Positions 1-7,563 of a stretch of DNA of 18,229 nt are shown piece after piece. Where the stretch lies: positions 1 through 18,229 of the forward strand of contig JAFDHB010000125.1 of NCBI GenBank assembly GCA_019308985.1, given 5' to 3'. This stretch comes from Deltaproteobacteria bacterium (GTDB lineage Bacteria; Desulfobacterota; DSM-4660; Desulfatiglandales; HGW-15). Position numbers and translations under genes: made by a program. Under the pieces are notes generated by a model. That model was not told the origin of the DNA. It worked only from the letters and a program-made list of their open reading frames with translations, and did no database searches. The stretch's first letter is position 1. Each line of letters starts with the position of its first letter.

Positions 1-87
1 TGATAACTTTGTCAAGATATTTCAAGAGCCCCGCTCCGACAGAATCATTCACCTGGCCGAGGCGGCATCATACCGAGGCGGACAAGA

Positions 88-2544
88 TCAATGGGCGGTC
101 ACCTCAGTGGCAGGCTGCTTGGGTTCCTCCCGGCCCATTTCAATGCAAAAGGGTTCGCATTCATCCTTCGAGCCAAACAACTCCTCCCCCTCTTTCAGCA
201 CCAGGGCCTCCTTCAATACTTCGTCCATGTGCTCAACCAGGACAATCTCTATCTTCTTGAGCACCTTCTTGGGGATCTCTTCCAGATCCTTTCTGTTCTC
301 CATGGGGATTATTACTTTCAGCACATCCCCCCTGTGGGCTGCCAGGATCTTCTCCTTTAACCCGCCGATGGGAAGGACCCTACCGCGGAGGGTAATTTCT
401 CCTGTCATTGCCACGTTCCTATCCACAGGTCTCCTGGTCACAGCCGAGACGATGGAAGTTGCGAGGGCTATCCCTGCCGAGGGACCATCTTTGGGTATCG
501 CGCCTTCGGGAACATGGATGTGTATATCAATTTTCTCGTAGAATTTGTCCGGGAGCCTCAGATGTCGTCCCCTTGACCTGACGTAGCTCAAGGCGGCCTG
601 GGCAGACTCCTGCATGACTTCTCCCAGCTTACCTGTCAGGACAAGGTTGCCTTTCCCAGGCATTATGGCGGCCTCTGTCTGAAGCAGCTCACCACCCACA
701 TCGGTCCACGCCAGACCGGTTGCAACGCCTATCTGGTCCTCCTCCTCGGTCTTCCCGAAACGGTACTTTGGCACCCCCAGATATTTCTGGATAGACGTTG
801 CGCTGATCTTTATTTTCGTATCCCTGCCTTTCTTGAGGATCTCTTTTGCCACCTTCCTGCAAATCGAGGATATCTCCCTTTCCAGGTTCCGGACCCCGGC
901 CTCCTTCGTATAGTTCCTGATTATCGTGAGGATGGCCTGGTCGGAGAATGTGACATTTTCCGGCTTCAGGCCGTTCTGCTCAATCTGCTTCTTGACCAGG
1001 AACTGCTTTGCGATGTTGAGCTTTTCCAGCTCCGTGTAACCGGGCAATCGAATTATCTCCATCCGGTCCTGGAGAGGAGAGGGAATGTTATAGAGATTGT
1101 TGGCTGTCGTAATGAACAGGATCTCCGAAAGATCATAGTCCAGATCAAGGTAATGATCATTAAACGCAAAGTTCTGTTCCGGATCCAGTACCTCCAACAA
1201 GGCAGCGGACGGGTCACCACGAAAGTCGGTGCTCATCTTGTCCACTTCATCCAGGCAAAAGACCGGATTGTTGGATTTTGCCTTACGCAAATACTGGATG
1301 ATCTTTCCAGGCAAGGCGCCTATGTAAGTCCGCCGGTGTCCGCGGATTTCAGCCTCGTCCCTGACGCCTCCCAAGGACAACCTGACGAAATTGCGACCCG
1401 TGGCCCTCGCAACAGATTTGGCCAGGGATGTCTTTCCCACCCCGGGTGGTCCTACGAGGCAGAGGATGGGGCCCTTGATCTTTTTCGTAAGGCTCTGTAC
1501 CGCAAGGTACTCCAAGATCCTTTCCTTGGGCTTCCTCAGCCCGTAATGGTCTTCATCGAGGATTGCTTCCGCCTCGGCTATATCCATTTTCTCCTTGGTA
1601 CGATCATACCAGGGCAGGGAGAGAATCCAGTCAATATAGTTACGCACAACAGTGGCTTCCGCCGACATGGGCGACATCATCTTCAATTTCCTGAATTCCT
1701 GCCAAACCTTCGCATGAGCTTCTTTGGACAACCTCTTTTTCTTGATACGCTTTTCAAGCTCGTCCAGCTCTGCCTTGAAGTCGTCCTTGGCCCCCATTTC
1801 CTTCTGGATGGCCCTCATCTGTTCGTTCAGGTAATAGTCCTTCTGGGTCTTCTCCATCTGGCGCTTGACCCTCTTCTTGAGCCGGTTCTCTAGCTTCAGG
1901 ATATCTATCTCACTGCGCAGTTTTTCAAACAGTTTTTCCAGGCGCTTGTTCACATCTTCGGTCTCAAGGAGTTGCTGCTTATCCTGCACCTTCAAGGTAA
2001 GGTGGGCCGCAATGGTGTCGGCCAAGCGAGAGGGGTCCTCGATGGAGGATACTGTTGAGACAAGATCGCTTCCGATCTTTTCGTTCAGCTTGGCATATTC
2101 CTCAAAGCTCTCGATCGCCGCCCTCATGAGGGCCTTTGACTCAAGGTTCAACTGGTATTCCGGTGAAAGCTTCCTTACGTGAACCATGAAGAAGTCAGGG
2201 TGGTCCAGGTATACCTCTATCTTGGCCCTCTGTCTGCCCTCGATCAGGGCCTTGACAGTCCCGTCAGGCAGCCGGAGCAATTGGAGAACCGTGCCTAGCG
2301 TGCCAAAGGGGTAAATATCCCTTTTCGTGGGATTGTCTATCTTTGCGTCTTTTTGGGCCGAAAGAAAGATATCCTTGTCATGGGACATGGCATATTCCAA
2401 GGCCTTTATGGACTTCTCCCTCCCCACGAATAGAGGTACCACCATAGTTGGGAAAACCACCACATCCCGCAAAGGCAACAGGGGATATTGGGATTTTTCA
2501 ATTCGAAATAAATCAGATGGATTTTTCTTGTTCATATTGAACAT
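88..2544 (-). CDS. lon: ATP-dependent protease La (Lon)
   Basis: Cytoplasmic AAA+ serine protease that unfolds and degrades damaged and some regulatory proteins. The 818 residues run in the Lon order: an N-terminal substrate-binding LON domain (about 15-215, opening with [19 protein letters not shown]), a coiled-coil stretch (about 215-290), the AAA+ module with Walker A GPPGVGKT near residues 364-371 and a CLDEVDKM Walker B, and the C-terminal protease domain. The catalytic dyad is visible as Ser689 in PKDGPSAG and Lys732 in GGLKEKIL, the same 43-residue spacing as in E. coli Lon. It is slightly longer than E. coli Lon (784 aa), including a poorly conserved-looking tail after the protease domain. 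The start lies 3 nt after the clpX stop; no strong ribosome site is visible, and Met4 (base 2535) is an alternative start. It is the last gene of the tig-clpP-clpX-lon run, so it is probably co-transcribed with ClpXP. Confidence 0.97.
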   Translation of the reverse strand: MFNMNKKNPSDLFRIEKSQYPLLPLRDVVVFPTMVVPLFVGREKSIKALEYAMSHDKDIFLSAQKDAKIDNPTKRDIYPFGTLGTVLQLLRLPDGTVKALIEGRQRAKIEVYLDHPDFFMVHVRKLSPEYQLNLESKALMRAAIESFEEYAKLNEKIGSDLVSTVSSIEDPSRLADTIAAHLTLKVQDKQQLLETEDVNKRLEKLFEKLRSEIDILKLENRLKKRVKRQMEKTQKDYYLNEQMRAIQKEMGAKDDFKAELDELEKRIKKKRLSKEAHAKVWQEFRKLKMMSPMSAEATVVRNYIDWILSLPWYDRTKEKMDIAEAEAILDEDHYGLRKPKERILEYLAVQSLTKKIKGPILCLVGPPGVGKTSLAKSVARATGRNFVRLSLGGVRDEAEIRGHRRTYIGALPGKIIQYLRKAKSNNPVFCLDEVDKMSTDFRGDPSAALLEVLDPEQNFAFNDHYLDLDYDLSEILFITTANNLYNIPSPLQDRMEIIRLPGYTELEKLNIAKQFLVKKQIEQNGLKPENVTFSDQAILTIIRNYTKEAGVRNLEREISSICRKVAKEILKKGRDTKIKISATSIQKYLGVPKYRFGKTEEEDQIGVATGLAWTDVGGELLQTEAAIMPGKGNLVLTGKLGEVMQESAQAALSYVRSRGRHLRLPDKFYEKIDIHIHVPEGAIPKDGPSAGIALATSIVSAVTRRPVDRNVAMTGEITLRGRVLPIGGLKEKILAAHRGDVLKVIIPMENRKDLEEIPKKVLKKIEIVLVEHMDEVLKEALVLKEGEELFGSKDECEPFCIEMGREEPKQPATEVTAH

Positions 2545-2547
2545 AGC

Positions 2548-3798
2548 TTATGCATAACCTGCCTGATTTTCATAAATTAGCAAAGGGCATTCACCCCTTG
2601 TGATAACCTCTTCACCTATCACACATTCACGTACCCCCGGCATGGAGGGTATGTCGTACATTATATCCAGCATTACGGACTCCAAGATCGCTCTCAGACC
2701 GCGGGCGCCGGACTTACGCTTTATTGCATCCTTGGCTATGGCCAGGAGGGCCTCATCCGTGAATTTGAGATCCACATCCTCGAATTCGAACAGCTTCTTG
2801 TATTGTTTGATCAGCGCGTTCTTGGGCTCCTTGAGGATTCTCACCAGGGCCTCCAGGCTGAGATGGTTCAAAGATGCAATGATTGGTATCCTGCCGACGA
2901 ATTCGGGGATCATCCCGAACTTGATCAAATCTTCCGGCTGGACCTGCGCCATCAAGGCATCAATATCATCATCCCGTTCACTCTTGATCTCGGCCTCAAA
3001 GCCCAGTGCCTTGCTTCCCACCCGGCTCGCAATGAGTTTCTCGAGGCCGTTGAACGTTCCGCCGCATATAAACAGAATATTGGTAGTATCAACTTTCACG
3101 AAATCCTGCTGTGGATGTTTCCTGCCTCCCTTGGGGGGTATGTTGGCAACTGTGCCCTCTATGATTTTTAGAAGGGCCTGTTGTACTCCCTCTCCGGATA
3201 CATCCCTTGTAATGGAAGGACTGTCCGATTTGCGGGCGATCTTATCGATCTCATCGATATAGACGATACCCTTGCTGGCTGCATCCACGTCATAGTCCGC
3301 CATCTGAACGAGATTCAAAATGATGTTTTCCACGTCCTCACCCACGTATCCCGCCTCTGTCAACGTGGTTGCGTCCGCAATGGTAAACGGAACGTTAAGT
3401 ATCTTAGCCAGAGTCTGCGCGAGCAAGGTTTTGCCTGATCCCGTCGGGCCGATCAACAGGATGTTGCTCTTTTGTATCTCGACACCCTCCATATCCACCT
3501 TGGTGTTGATGCGCTTGTAGTGGTTGTGAACCGCCACGGAAAGTATCTTCTTGGCCCGCTCCTGTTCGATGACGTACTGGTCCAGTATCTCCTTGATCTC
3601 ATAGGGCTTGAGGATCCTGGTACCTGAATCACCATCACTATCTTGTCCGTATTCCTCGGCAATAATCTCATTGCATAGCTGTATACACTCATCACATATG
3701 TAGACCGAAGGACCCGCAATCAGTTTTTTGACCTCATCCTGACTCTTCCCGCAAAAGGAACATAACAAGTCATCGTTTGAATCATTCTTTCTCTGCAT
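2548..3798 (-). CDS. clpX: ClpX, AAA+ unfoldase of the ClpXP protease
   Basis: ClpX recognises tagged or native substrates, unfolds them with ATP and feeds them into ClpP. The 416 residues show the complete family plan. An N-terminal zinc-binding domain has Cys13, Cys16, Cys35 and Cys38. The AAA+ module has Walker A GPTGSGKT at 117-124, the substrate-gripping pore loop GYVGED at 150-155 and Walker [10 protein letters not shown] at 177-185. The ClpP-docking tripeptide appears as LGF in [10 protein letters not shown], equivalent to IGF in E. coli, and a sensor-2 arginine lies in [13 protein letters not shown]-type ribosome site sits about 9 nt before the ATG, overlapping the 12-nt gap after clpP. 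Its place between clpP and lon fits the usual operon. Nothing in it looks unusual or damaged. Confidence 0.97.
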   Translation of the reverse strand: MQRKNDSNDDLLCSFCGKSQDEVKKLIAGPSVYICDECIQLCNEIIAEEYGQDSDGDSGTRILKPYEIKEILDQYVIEQERAKKILSVAVHNHYKRINTKVDMEGVEIQKSNILLIGPTGSGKTLLAQTLAKILNVPFTIADATTLTEAGYVGEDVENIILNLVQMADYDVDAASKGIVYIDEIDKIARKSDSPSITRDVSGEGVQQALLKIIEGTVANIPPKGGRKHPQQDFVKVDTTNILFICGGTFNGLEKLIASRVGSKALGFEAEIKSERDDDIDALMAQVQPEDLIKFGMIPEFVGRIPIIASLNHLSLEALVRILKEPKNALIKQYKKLFEFEDVDLKFTDEALLAIAKDAIKRKSGARGLRAILESVMLDIMYDIPSMPGVRECVIGEEVITRGECPLLIYENQAGYA

Positions 3799-3810
3799 GG
3801 ATCCCTTCTC

Positions 3811-4413
3811 CTATTCCTTCGATACTTCCTTGATCTGCCTTTCGGTAATTACCTTATCGATTATACCATATTCCAGCGCCTGTTCACTATTCATGAAGAA
3901 GTCACGCTCCGTATCGCCTCTTATCTTCTCGATTGGCTGTCCCGTATGCTTCGCCAGAATACGGTGTACTATATCCTTGGTCTTGAGTATTTCCCTCGCC
4001 TGGATATCGATATCCGTCGCCTGGCCCTCCACACCCCCAAGTGGCTGGTGGATCATGATCCTGGAATGGGGTAATGCATAGCGCTTGCCTTTAGTACCGG
4101 CAGCCAACAGCAAGGCGGCCATGCTGGTAGACTGGCCCATGCATATGGTGGTCACGTCAGGTTTGATGTATTGCATGGTGTCGTAAATGGCCAAGCCGGC
4201 AGTAACCGAACCTCCGGGAGAGTTGATGTAAATGTTCACGTCTTTTGCCGGATCTTCAGATTCCAGGAAAAGCATCTGGGCAATGACGATGTTCGCCATG
4301 TCGTCAGTGATTTGTTCACCCAAAAAGATGATTCGCTCCTTAAGAAGCCTGGAGTAAATATCATAGGCACGCTCACCCCGGCTCGACTGCTCTATAACAA
4401 TAGGTACCAGCAT
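3811..4413 (-). CDS. clpP: ClpP, proteolytic subunit of ClpXP
   Basis: Serine peptidase that assembles into the tetradecameric chamber in which ClpX-delivered proteins are cut. The 200-residue sequence carries the full triad: Ser97 in GQSTSMAAL, His122 in IMIHQPLGG and Asp171 in DTERD. These are the same numbers as in mature E. coli ClpP. The numbering matches because this protein begins [20 protein letters not shown], at the mature N-terminus, without the 14-residue propeptide of the E. coli enzyme. The start is secure: an in-frame TAG lies at 4456-4458 and no ATG, GTG or TTG occurs between it and the ATG. A GAGGGGAG purine run touches the start codon, with unusually short spacing. It is 12 nt upstream of clpX and 83 nt downstream of tig. 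Confidence 0.97.
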   Translation of the reverse strand: MLVPIVIEQSSRGERAYDIYSRLLKERIIFLGEQITDDMANIVIAQMLFLESEDPAKDVNIYINSPGGSVTAGLAIYDTMQYIKPDVTTICMGQSTSMAALLLAAGTKGKRYALPHSRIMIHQPLGGVEGQATDIDIQAREILKTKDIVHRILAKHTGQPIEKIRGDTERDFFMNSEQALEYGIIDKVITERQIKEVSKE

Positions 4414-4496
4414 CTCCCCTCTTTTCCTATGGGCAGTTACTTGCCCAAAGCATCTCTACAACTGTTCACCGCAAAAAAACAGAGGCTGTCTTCTCC

Positions 4497-5807
4497 TCAT
4501 TCCTTCGTGATCTTGTCGGCTTCCACGGTTTTTACGATAGCACCTTCAACCAGATAATTCAAGGCCTTTTCCTCAAGAAGACGTTGTCTGAAGGAATCGA
4601 CGAGGCGGTTGACCTCGTAATATCTACGCACTGTTTCAACCTCCTGGCCCGTCCTTCCTGCCAGGTCCCTAAAGCCCTCTGCGAGCTCTGGGTCATCTAT
4701 GCTTATGTTGTTTTGCCTTGCTATCTCACCCAGGACCAGCAAATCCTTCACCCTTTTCTCTGATGCAGGCCTGAGTTCCTCTCTCAGCTTGTCTATGCTA
4801 AGACCAGCTTTCTCGAGGCTTGATCCGGAACGCAGCAGATTTTGCCTGAGGCTTTCAATTGCGCTTTGCGTCTCCGCTTCAACAAGGCTCTCTGGAAGTT
4901 CGAAATCGACGCTGTCGGATATCTTCTTTAGCAGTCTCCTCTTGAGGTCCCTTTCGATCCGGGTCTCTTCCCTCTTCGTGAGCTCTTCCCTGATCCTTTT
5001 CCTCAATTCCTGCACGTTACCGATTTCAGCATCAAGGCCCTTTGCGAAATCATCGTTCAACTCCGGTAGTTCCATCACCTTGATTTCCTGAAGCGTCACC
5101 TTGAAATTTACTTCCTTCCCTGCCAACCTCGAGTCATGGTAGTCGTCCTCGAACTTGACAGTAAAACTTGTCGTGCCCCCCTTTCGCAACCCCAGGAGGG
5201 CCTTTTCGAACTCCGGGTGAAAATCACCGCTTCCCACACGCAGGAGAAAATTCTCCGACTTGATCCCCTCAATCGGGGTATCACCTTCAAAACCCTCATA
5301 GGTTATCAGTGCGTAGTCATCCTCCTCCACACCCCGATCTTCCATAACACTCACCAGGGTTCCCTGGCTCCTGCGGATCTCCTCGATTTGCTTGTCAACG
5401 TCTTCGTCCGTGACAGAGCAAATTTCCTTCTCTACCTCAATGCCCATGTAGTCCTTGAGTTCAAACTGGGGCCTCACCTCCATAACGGCTGAATACTTGA
5501 AGTCCTGTCCCACCTTCAACACCTGGTTCTCCACAACAGGCATGGTTAGTGGCACGATATCAGTGTCCTCCAGGGCCTTCGGCAGGGTCTCGTTGACGAG
5601 GTCCTTTGTCACCTCCTCCTCGACTTCCCTGCCGAAATATCTTTCCAACATACTCCTGGGTGCCCTCCCGGGCCTGAACCCTTTTATCTTCGCTCTCTTA
5701 CCAAGGGATCTATAAGCCTTGTCTACTTTTTCACTTACCTTTTCAGCCTCAATCTCTACGGTCAGCTTTTTCTTGACGGGACTGATCTCTTCAATGCTTG
5801 TCTTCAT
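4497..5807 (-). CDS. tig: Trigger factor, ribosome-associated chaperone and prolyl isomerase
   Basis: Binds ribosomal protein uL23 at the tunnel exit and shelters nascent chains; its middle domain is an FKBP-type peptidyl-prolyl isomerase. The 436 residues are normal length. The N-terminal ribosome-binding signature is GFRPGRAP at residues 43-50. The FKBP-like domain is at about 160-245 (DDYALITYEGFEG through KEVNFKVTLQEIKV). The long helical C-terminal chaperone domain follows, rich in Glu, Arg and Leu. The ATG has a TAGGG-type ribosome site a few bases upstream. It is the first gene of the tig-clpP-clpX-lon run. The spacer upstream of it is occupied by a long palindrome, so its promoter probably lies beyond that repeat. 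Confidence 0.95.
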   Translation of the reverse strand: MKTSIEEISPVKKKLTVEIEAEKVSEKVDKAYRSLGKRAKIKGFRPGRAPRSMLERYFGREVEEEVTKDLVNETLPKALEDTDIVPLTMPVVENQVLKVGQDFKYSAVMEVRPQFELKDYMGIEVEKEICSVTDEDVDKQIEEIRRSQGTLVSVMEDRGVEEDDYALITYEGFEGDTPIEGIKSENFLLRVGSGDFHPEFEKALLGLRKGGTTSFTVKFEDDYHDSRLAGKEVNFKVTLQEIKVMELPELNDDFAKGLDAEIGNVQELRKRIREELTKREETRIERDLKRRLLKKISDSVDFELPESLVEAETQSAIESLRQNLLRSGSSLEKAGLSIDKLREELRPASEKRVKDLLVLGEIARQNNISIDDPELAEGFRDLAGRTGQEVETVRRYYEVNRLVDSFRQRLLEEKALNYLVEGAIVKTVEADKITKE

Positions 5808-5890
5808 CCTACCCTACTTGACCTATTGGTTGATCTTGCCCTTCGTTTCCCAAATGGGAGGCGATACCTCTAGGCTAGGCTTGTATTACT

Positions 5891-6058
5891 AAAATTTGAT
5901 GGCTTCGTAAAAAGTCCAATTTCTGCGTTGCGCTTCACCTCGTTGTGATTGCGGCGTACACTAAGTACGCCTCATCACACGAGATTCGCGCGCCTTGAAC
6001 TTGAAGCTTTTTACTTTGCCATCTCAATTTTCACTTTTTACGAGCTCATCAAAATTTA
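5891..6058. repeat. Long imperfect palindrome (MITE-like interspersed repeat)
   Basis: The core, 5898-6023, folds back on itself. It begins GATGGC-TTC-GTAAAAAG and ends with the complement of GATGGC-AAA-GTAAAAAG. The arms converge on a perfect GGCGTAC / GTACGCC stem (5953-5959 and 5965-5971) around a 5-base ACTAA loop. A second outer copy of the same terminus, read as complement at about 6034-6058 (GCTCGTAAAAAGT preceded by AAATTTTGATG), pairs with 5891-5913. The structure is therefore a nested palindrome of about 168 bp. No reading frame fits it. From general knowledge, repeats with TTCGTAAAAAGTC-type ends are frequent in Desulfobacterota genomes; whether this one is multicopy here cannot be told from one window. 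Confidence 0.75.
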
Positions 6059-6099
6059 AGGACCATTTTATGTTTTTCAACGATTGAAATCCAACCTAA

Positions 6100-6127
6100 A
6101 TTTTAACGACTCATGGCAGAGATTCAA
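6100..6127 (-). promoter_or_regulatory. Candidate sigma70-type promoter for the tig-clpP-clpX-lon operon
   Basis: On the minus strand TTGAAT (6127-6122) and TAAAAT (6105-6100) are 16 bp apart, a four-of-six and five-of-six match to the -35 and -10 consensus. Transcription would start near 6093, giving a tig leader of about 285 nt that contains the whole palindrome at 5891-6058. No better promoter was seen nearer to tig. This is a consensus match only; an AT-rich spacer produces such matches by chance. Confidence 0.3.
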
Positions 6128-6382
6128 GAAATAATTTCCAGCGCACCATTCTTCTCGCCCGGGAACACCCCCCATCCGCCTGAGTCTACAGGGGCCCATC
6201 GCCGATTGTTCAGCCCCAGGCCAAGCCGCCACAATGGCAAGAGCAATTCAGAGCGATAGCTGACGATTTCAACGGCCCTGTTTTCTCTTGGCGGATCGCA
6301 AGAACGGGACACAAGAAGCAGCGATAAAATGTCAGAAAGGCGGTAGAATGGGTCTTTGGTTCAGCGAATCAGTAAACCTAAC
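6128..6382. other. Spacer with no recognised feature
   Basis: This stretch, between the candidate tig promoter and the small gene at 6383-6679, has mixed composition. A 62-codon frame on the minus strand (6312-6124, GTG start) crosses it, but it has no ribosome site and no recognisable motif. No hairpin with a T-run, tRNA or transposase remnant was seen. It may be decayed sequence at the edge of the conserved operon. Confidence 0.4.
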
Positions 6383-6679
6383 TCAATCCTTGAAGCGTTT
6401 CTTAACCACTTCGATAAACCTCTCAAGGTCCCTGTTGGAACCAAAGGCCTCCCTGTAAAGCTTCTCGCTCCATAATGTGAGGCCTAACTCAAAGATATGG
6501 TGTATTATCTTGTCGGCCTTCTCGGCCCCGTGCATCTTGACCAATTGGTAGAGCAGATCGTCAGGCAGTCTTATCGGGTAAAGAGCCGTGGGAGAATCTT
6601 CAACGGGCTTCAGATATTCCTGCACGCTCTTCAAGATTCTCAAGTTGGTGTACTTGTATTTAAATTCCTCTTCGTCCAT
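6383..6679 (-). CDS. Small hypothetical protein, possible ribbon-helix-helix fold
   Basis: I do not recognise a named family for this 98-residue protein. The frame is supported by a clear ribosome site, GAGGA followed by 7 nt and ATG, and by a coherent charged sequence. Residues 34-70 read as a short beta strand (YPIRLPDDLL) followed by two helices (LLYQLVKMHG, then KADKIIHHIFELGLTLW). That is the order of a MetJ/Arc ribbon-helix-helix DNA-binding unit, so a small regulator or an antitoxin-type protein is possible. The C-terminus (RDLERFIEVVKKRFKD) is a basic amphipathic helix. No partner toxin lies next to it. It reads in the same direction as the tig operon but is separated from tig by 575 nt with a palindrome in between. 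The fold is inferred by eye from the residue pattern. Confidence 0.6.
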   Translation of the reverse strand: MDEEEFKYKYTNLRILKSVQEYLKPVEDSPTALYPIRLPDDLLYQLVKMHGAEKADKIIHHIFELGLTLWSEKLYREAFGSNRDLERFIEVVKKRFKD

Positions 6680-6770
6680 GCCGGGTTCCTCAGTTTACTG
6701 TCCCTAAAATACCCTCAAACGGTCGGCAAGTCAATTCCAAAAGAAGGGTGCCGCCACCCAGAATTAAGTA

Positions 6771-6798
6771 AAAATCCGGGTCCAAAGGGCCGGGTTTT
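6771..6798. terminator. Bidirectional terminator-like hairpin
   Basis: AAAATCCGGGTCC (6771-6783), an AAA loop, and GGGCCGGGTTTT (6787-6798) pair over about 12 bp, including G-T pairs, with one bulged G. The plus strand continues in TTTT and the minus strand in TTTTT, so either strand would give a GC stem with a short T-run. No gene ends immediately before it on either strand, so its function is uncertain. It could separate the minus-strand small gene from the plus-strand unit that starts at 7155. Confidence 0.4.
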
Positions 6799-6848
6799 GC
6801 TCTAAGCCCAGAGGGCATGATTTGTTGTTCTCCCGTTGGCAAAACCCG

Positions 6849-6997
6849 AAATCCGAATCTCGAAATTCGAAACAAAATCAAATATCAAATGTCCTAATGA
6901 CAAAAACAAAATCACAATCGCTACGCCTATTGTCTGGATCATTTGGATTTTGGTCATTAAGTATTGTTTCGAATTTCGGATTTCGTGCTTCGGATTT
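6849..6997. repeat. AT-rich long inverted repeat (MITE-like)
   Basis: The left arm begins AAATCCGAATCTCGAAATT (6849-6867) and continues CGAAACAAAATC. The right arm, read as its complement from 6997, begins AAATCCGAAGCACGAAATC and continues CGAAATTCGAAACAATAC. The inner parts (CAAATGTCCTAATGAC against TTAATGACCAAAATCC) also pair partly, giving an element of about 149 bp with a degenerate centre. Short frames crossing it are low-complexity by-products. The pattern of CGAAATTCGAAAC blocks is of a kind I associate with dispersed palindromic repeats in Desulfobacterota and other environmental bacteria. Copy number cannot be assessed here. Confidence 0.7.
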
Positions 6998-7093
6998 AGA
7001 GCCTTTTCATTTCTTAAGGCAGAGCCAATGATCTCTGACCTGGCCCCGAGGACCAGGTTTCCGTGTTAGAATGAAAATGTCTGAAGTTTTTGC

Positions 7094-7121
7094 TTTACAA
7101 AGTTGTATTTATGCTTAGATT
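7094..7121 (+). promoter_or_regulatory. Candidate promoter for the zinc-ribbon/NEW3/ABC unit
   Basis: TTTACA (7094-7099; five of six to the -35 consensus) and TAGATT (7116-7121; four of six to the -10) are separated by 16 bp in an AT-rich stretch. The start point would be near 7128, about 27 nt before the ATG at 7155. It is the best match in the spacer, but it is only a consensus match. Confidence 0.4.
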
Positions 7122-7154
7122 ATGCAAAAAATTATTTATGCTGGATTCTGACCC

Positions 7155-7526
7155 ATGCCAATCTATGAATATCAGGCGGTGGATCCGAGGAAATCCTGCC
7201 CTAAGTGTCTAAATTCCTTTGAGGTTCTTCAGGGTCTTGGGGAAAAACCCCTCACCACTTGCCCCGAGTGCGCTAACAGCGTAAGAAAACTGATATCCTG
7301 GTGCCACTCCGCCATCGTGGAAACCTCTGAAGACGCTCTCCGTGTGGAAAAGAAGATCAAGGAGTACGAAGGCGAAGGCATGTGGAGTCATGCAGCAGAG
7401 CTTGCGGACAAGCATTCCGAAAAGACAAAGGACAAGAGCCTCAAATTGAGGGCACTGGACAATTACAAGAAAGCAGGGTATGATACCGACTCTCTTGCCA
7501 AGCACGCCAATCTAGAGGGTGACTAA
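7155..7526 (+). CDS. FmdB-like zinc-ribbon protein
   Basis: A 123-residue cytoplasmic protein beginning MPIYEYQA, the opening typical of the FmdB/CxxC-CxxC putative regulatory family. Two pairs of cysteines, Cys15-Cys18 (CPKC) and Cys36-Cys39 (CPEC), would bind one zinc. The segment between them (SFEVLQGLGEKPLTTCPEC) has the usual short ribbon shape. The family's role is not established; proteins like this are often annotated as putative regulators. Residues 55-123 form a Lys/Glu-rich helical extension (EDALRVEKKIKEYEGEG, then SLKLRALDNYKKAGYDTDSL) of about 70 residues beyond the basic ribbon. The ATG has no clear ribosome site: the bases just upstream (GCTGGATTCTGACCC) resemble a repeat end at 13683-13695. 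The next gene starts 37 nt downstream, so co-transcription is plausible. Confidence 0.75.
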   Translation: MPIYEYQAVDPRKSCPKCLNSFEVLQGLGEKPLTTCPECANSVRKLISWCHSAIVETSEDALRVEKKIKEYEGEGMWSHAAELADKHSEKTKDKSLKLRALDNYKKAGYDTDSLAKHANLEGD

Positions 7527-7563
7527 AGGACGCTGATTAACTAGTTAAAGGAGGATCAGGCTT

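Noticed and set aside
107..541. Plus-strand frame of 144 codons (open back to the window edge) over the 3' end of lon
   Set aside because: It lies antisense to the lon protease domain, has no ribosome site and becomes Ser-rich as expected for a shadow frame.
1153..1893. Plus-strand frame of 246 codons
   Set aside because: Entirely antisense to the Lon AAA+ and coiled-coil regions; no family features.
4463..4500. Possible intrinsic terminator after tig (GAGG-CCTC then seven T on the minus strand)
   Set aside because: The stem is only 4 bp with a 9-base loop, and clpP follows in the same operon; too weak to call.
6124..6312. Minus-strand frame of 62 codons upstream of tig
   Set aside because: GTG start without ribosome site, no recognisable motif; kept only as a note on the spacer.
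7537..7548. Perfect 12-bp palindrome TTAACTAGTTAA before the NEW3 gene
   Set aside because: Short AT-rich palindromes are common by chance; no second copy or known operator was recognised.
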